DNA of 64,000 bases from contig NC_043993.1 of the NCBI RefSeq assembly GCF_902150065.1, forward strand, positions 12,562,685 through 12,626,684, given 5' to 3'. Shown one piece after another: positions 61,531-64,000 of the stretch. A program made the translations under genes and the position numbers. A model generated the notes under the pieces. That model was given only the letters and a program-made list of their open reading frames with translations. It was not told where the DNA came from and searched no databases. The stretch is from Myripristis murdjan (lineage: Eukaryota > Chordata > Actinopteri > Holocentriformes > Holocentridae). How positions within the stretch are numbered: the first letter of the stretch is position 1; every line of letters starts with the position of its first letter.

Positions 61531-63527
61531 TTGGGGGAGAACCCTGTGCTACACTTGTGTCTCCAGATAACAGCATGGACTTGCCTTACTTTGGCATATC
61601 CTGTCCTGCAGATCCCTGCCTGGGCTGCAAGTTTCTGCTCCATATTTCCATAAGCTTTGGAAAAATCCTCTAACATTTCCATACATGCAAAACCACCCAG
61701 CCTGAATAATCTCTGTCCTCTCTCTTCCAAACAGGGTGGTTTGGAGCAGTGTCTGAAAAGCCTTGCACCAAGGGCTGGTAAACCAAAGATAAAAGAAAAA
61801 TTCTGTCAAGATTAATCTTTACGGGGCAAAATAAGATTCGTTTCATAGATACGTGTCACCTTCCTCACTTAATGTTAGTTCATATGTAGAATCAGTTCTG
61901 CATGGTGCATACTAAGTTAAAGCTTGCGCCCCCATGTAATTCATCATGAAGTGCACATAACCCAGATTTTCAGATGCTGTTGTCTTAAAATATACTTGCT
62001 AGTGTTGGGTGACCCTTACTGATTTAATTGCCAAAGACAACTTTTACTGCTACACGGAGCTTTTTTATTGGGTGCTAGTTTCAGACTCTGGTATGGAGTA
62101 ACATGAAGGCATACATTTTTACAGTATAATTGTCAGTGCTATTTTATTGTTGTTTCCTAAATCCTTTCTATATGTCTTTTTGCTGTACATTATGTTTCAA
62201 TGTTTTTAGAGCACACAACTATAAGTAAAGAATCTGAATGGAGCAGATGCATTTGTTAACTCATTGGTTGGTGTCTTGACTGCATGTACTTCACATTGAG
62301 TGCTCAGCAGTACACAGGATCTGATTTAAATAGTGATAAAACAATTAAGTAGTTCTTCAGCAGAAAATTAATCACATAATTTTGTTCATCTGTGAAACAT
62401 TTTAGTCATTTATCATCTACAAATCCAAAACATTTGCTGATTACAGCTTTGCTTAGATGCTAAGGTTAGCTTACTTTTCTCCATTCATATTACTCCATTC
62501 ATACTCCATACTCTGGGTGTTTTTTGGCTGCCAGTCAGAAGCAATTTAAACAAATCACTTGGGGGTTTACAAACTTCCCATGAGCATTTGACATGTTAAT
62601 CATGGAAATAATCATTAGTTGCAGCCCTAAATTTAGATATCCCCTGTGTTATTTGGGATGAGTGCCTCCTGTCTGGGATGTTAGAGGCAAGGGATTGGGC
62701 ATGAGGAGGTGTGTATTGGGATTATCAAGTGGGCACCTGCGTCTGCTATCACAGATGTTACACTGAACCTGGTCTGCAACAGTCATTTTTGGCATCCGAA
62801 CCCATGCACATCCATTACTCTCAACTCAAATCAGGCCAGTATGTCTTCAGTTTCTAAATTACATTTGCACTGCACCTATATACCGTAATTTGTAATGTCA
62901 AGAACACAAACACCGTCAATTATAATTGTAGTACCAGAGATGTGGAAAATATGATTTTTCAACCGTATCAGCCAGCTCTAATCTGAACAAACGCAACAAA
63001 TGATCCCTGTAATCAGGCTGCACCGAGTGTGTTCATCTGTCAGTTTGTCTGTGTTTGTCGTCACCTACCACCAACCTGTAATCCACCTCTTCCCTTTATG
63101 AATCTATAAAGGGTTGTGTAATGTTGGTCAGGCTAGTGTAGCCTACATACAGTATAAACAAGATAAGTACCAGGTCTGGTGTTTATCTGCCAGTAATCCT
63201 GTGCCTATCTGAATTTGCAAAGCTTCATGTTCCACAATTTGTTGATCAAATATGGTCATTTCTCTATCTTGCTCTCGTCACTGTGTTTTTCTGTGTGTAT
63301 GTGTATGTGTGTGTCCGTGTGTGAATACATTACTCTCTGACCGGCCACACCTTAAAAACAGACTGAGGTCATTTTCCTGGATAGTGTGCAAATTGAGTTG
63401 AGGCTGAACTCTGCTCTCCCTCCAGTCCCTCTTCAGCGCTGCCCTGCTGTACTGTGCTGTACTCAGGCTGTAATGTTTTCTGCTTTTGTCAGAGTTGACT
63501 GGGCAGCTTGGTTTTGGATGCTGCTTG

Positions 63528-63580
<53 letters not shown>

Positions 63581-64000
63581 ACAGAGAAAACAGAGAGAGA
63601 AACAATAAATGAGCTCTTTTTTTCTCCAAGATAGGAAATGGGCCTTTCTTCTTGTACAGTTTTGCTCATTAATTTGGTTTAAGTGGTATGTCATGCAGCT
63701 ACAGCACTTTCATTTTTTGATCATTCAATTTGAAGGATGACTACTATCATAGATATTAAATTCCCAGTGAATAATCATGATTATTCATAATGACAAATGT
63801 CTTGATTTGAGCAACAAAATGATTGATTTGCTGTCTTTTTATCTTGTTTTTCTTCCGTTGCAGTAGATGTAGTCAAAATGTTTCAGTATTACTGAAATGC
63901 CGCTATCTGTTCTTTGTTCTTCCATATAATTTAATGTGGGAACCCATTTTGTGATGGACACTCATGCATGATTTATTGTGCTGTGCTAATTTGAAGCATG
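59318..64000 (+). other. ssh2 intron 1, 5' part
   Basis: No further ssh2 exon is recognisable up to the window end; the expected next residues (EADSGEEE-like) are not found. It contains simple repeats at 60005-60050 (CT), 60954-60981 (GT), 61492-61528 (CA) and 63531-63576 (TG). First introns of this gene are long in other vertebrates. Confidence 0.65.

Noticed and set aside
1-64000. Retroviral, LTR or Polinton remains
   Set aside because: I looked for long direct terminal repeats, gag/pol motifs in an LTR setting and capsid-type genes and saw none. The only reverse transcriptase belongs to an L2-type LINE without LTRs.

Overview
The window looks like teleost fish nuclear DNA. Its genes are split into many small exons with GT-AG introns. 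It holds Tc1/mariner, pogo-like, hAT-like and L2-type LINE relics of kinds common in fish, plus many (GT)n and (CA)n tracts, and the order nsrp1-ssh2 matches the human NSRP1-EFCAB5-SSH2 neighbourhood. I saw no bacterial genes, CRISPR array, rRNA or tRNA gene, and no retrovirus, LTR element or Polinton.

Layout. 1-2770 is a spliced non-coding snoRNA host gene. Six of its introns each carry one box C/D snoRNA, three SNORD49-like and three SNORD65-like, so it is probably snhg29. From 4.4 to 36.0 kb lies a tandem segmental duplication. Unit 1 (about 4.4-12.17 kb) carries calpain A, and unit 2 (about 12.85-35.97 kb) carries calpain B. Unit 2 is about three times longer because mobile elements landed in it: a 5.9 kb block upstream of the gene and a 7.5 kb nested stack inside intron 4. 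Both calpains reconstruct to 500-residue open reading frames with the Cys-His-Asn triad. Both end straight after the C2-like domain and lack the calcium-binding penta-EF-hand domain. From 36 to 40.5 kb there are decayed LINE pieces and a local duplication.

Calpain C (40.86-48.39 kb) is a full 716-residue classical calpain with a penta-EF-hand domain and an unusual Asp-His repeat linker. It runs tail to tail into nsrp1 (minus strand, 49.53-54.40 kb, 474 residues, 7 coding exons), a nuclear speckle splicing regulator. The first coding exon of ssh2 (cofilin phosphatase slingshot 2) is at 59.26 kb. It is preceded by a 17-codon upstream ORF whose stop touches the ssh2 start codon. The rest of the window is ssh2 intron 1.

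All exon models were read by eye from splice sites and reading phase. Exon lengths sum to 1503, 1503, 2151 and 1425 nt for calpains A, B, C and nsrp1, each divisible by three with no internal stop. No expression data or database search was available. Transposon families were assigned from end sequences, target duplications and motifs.
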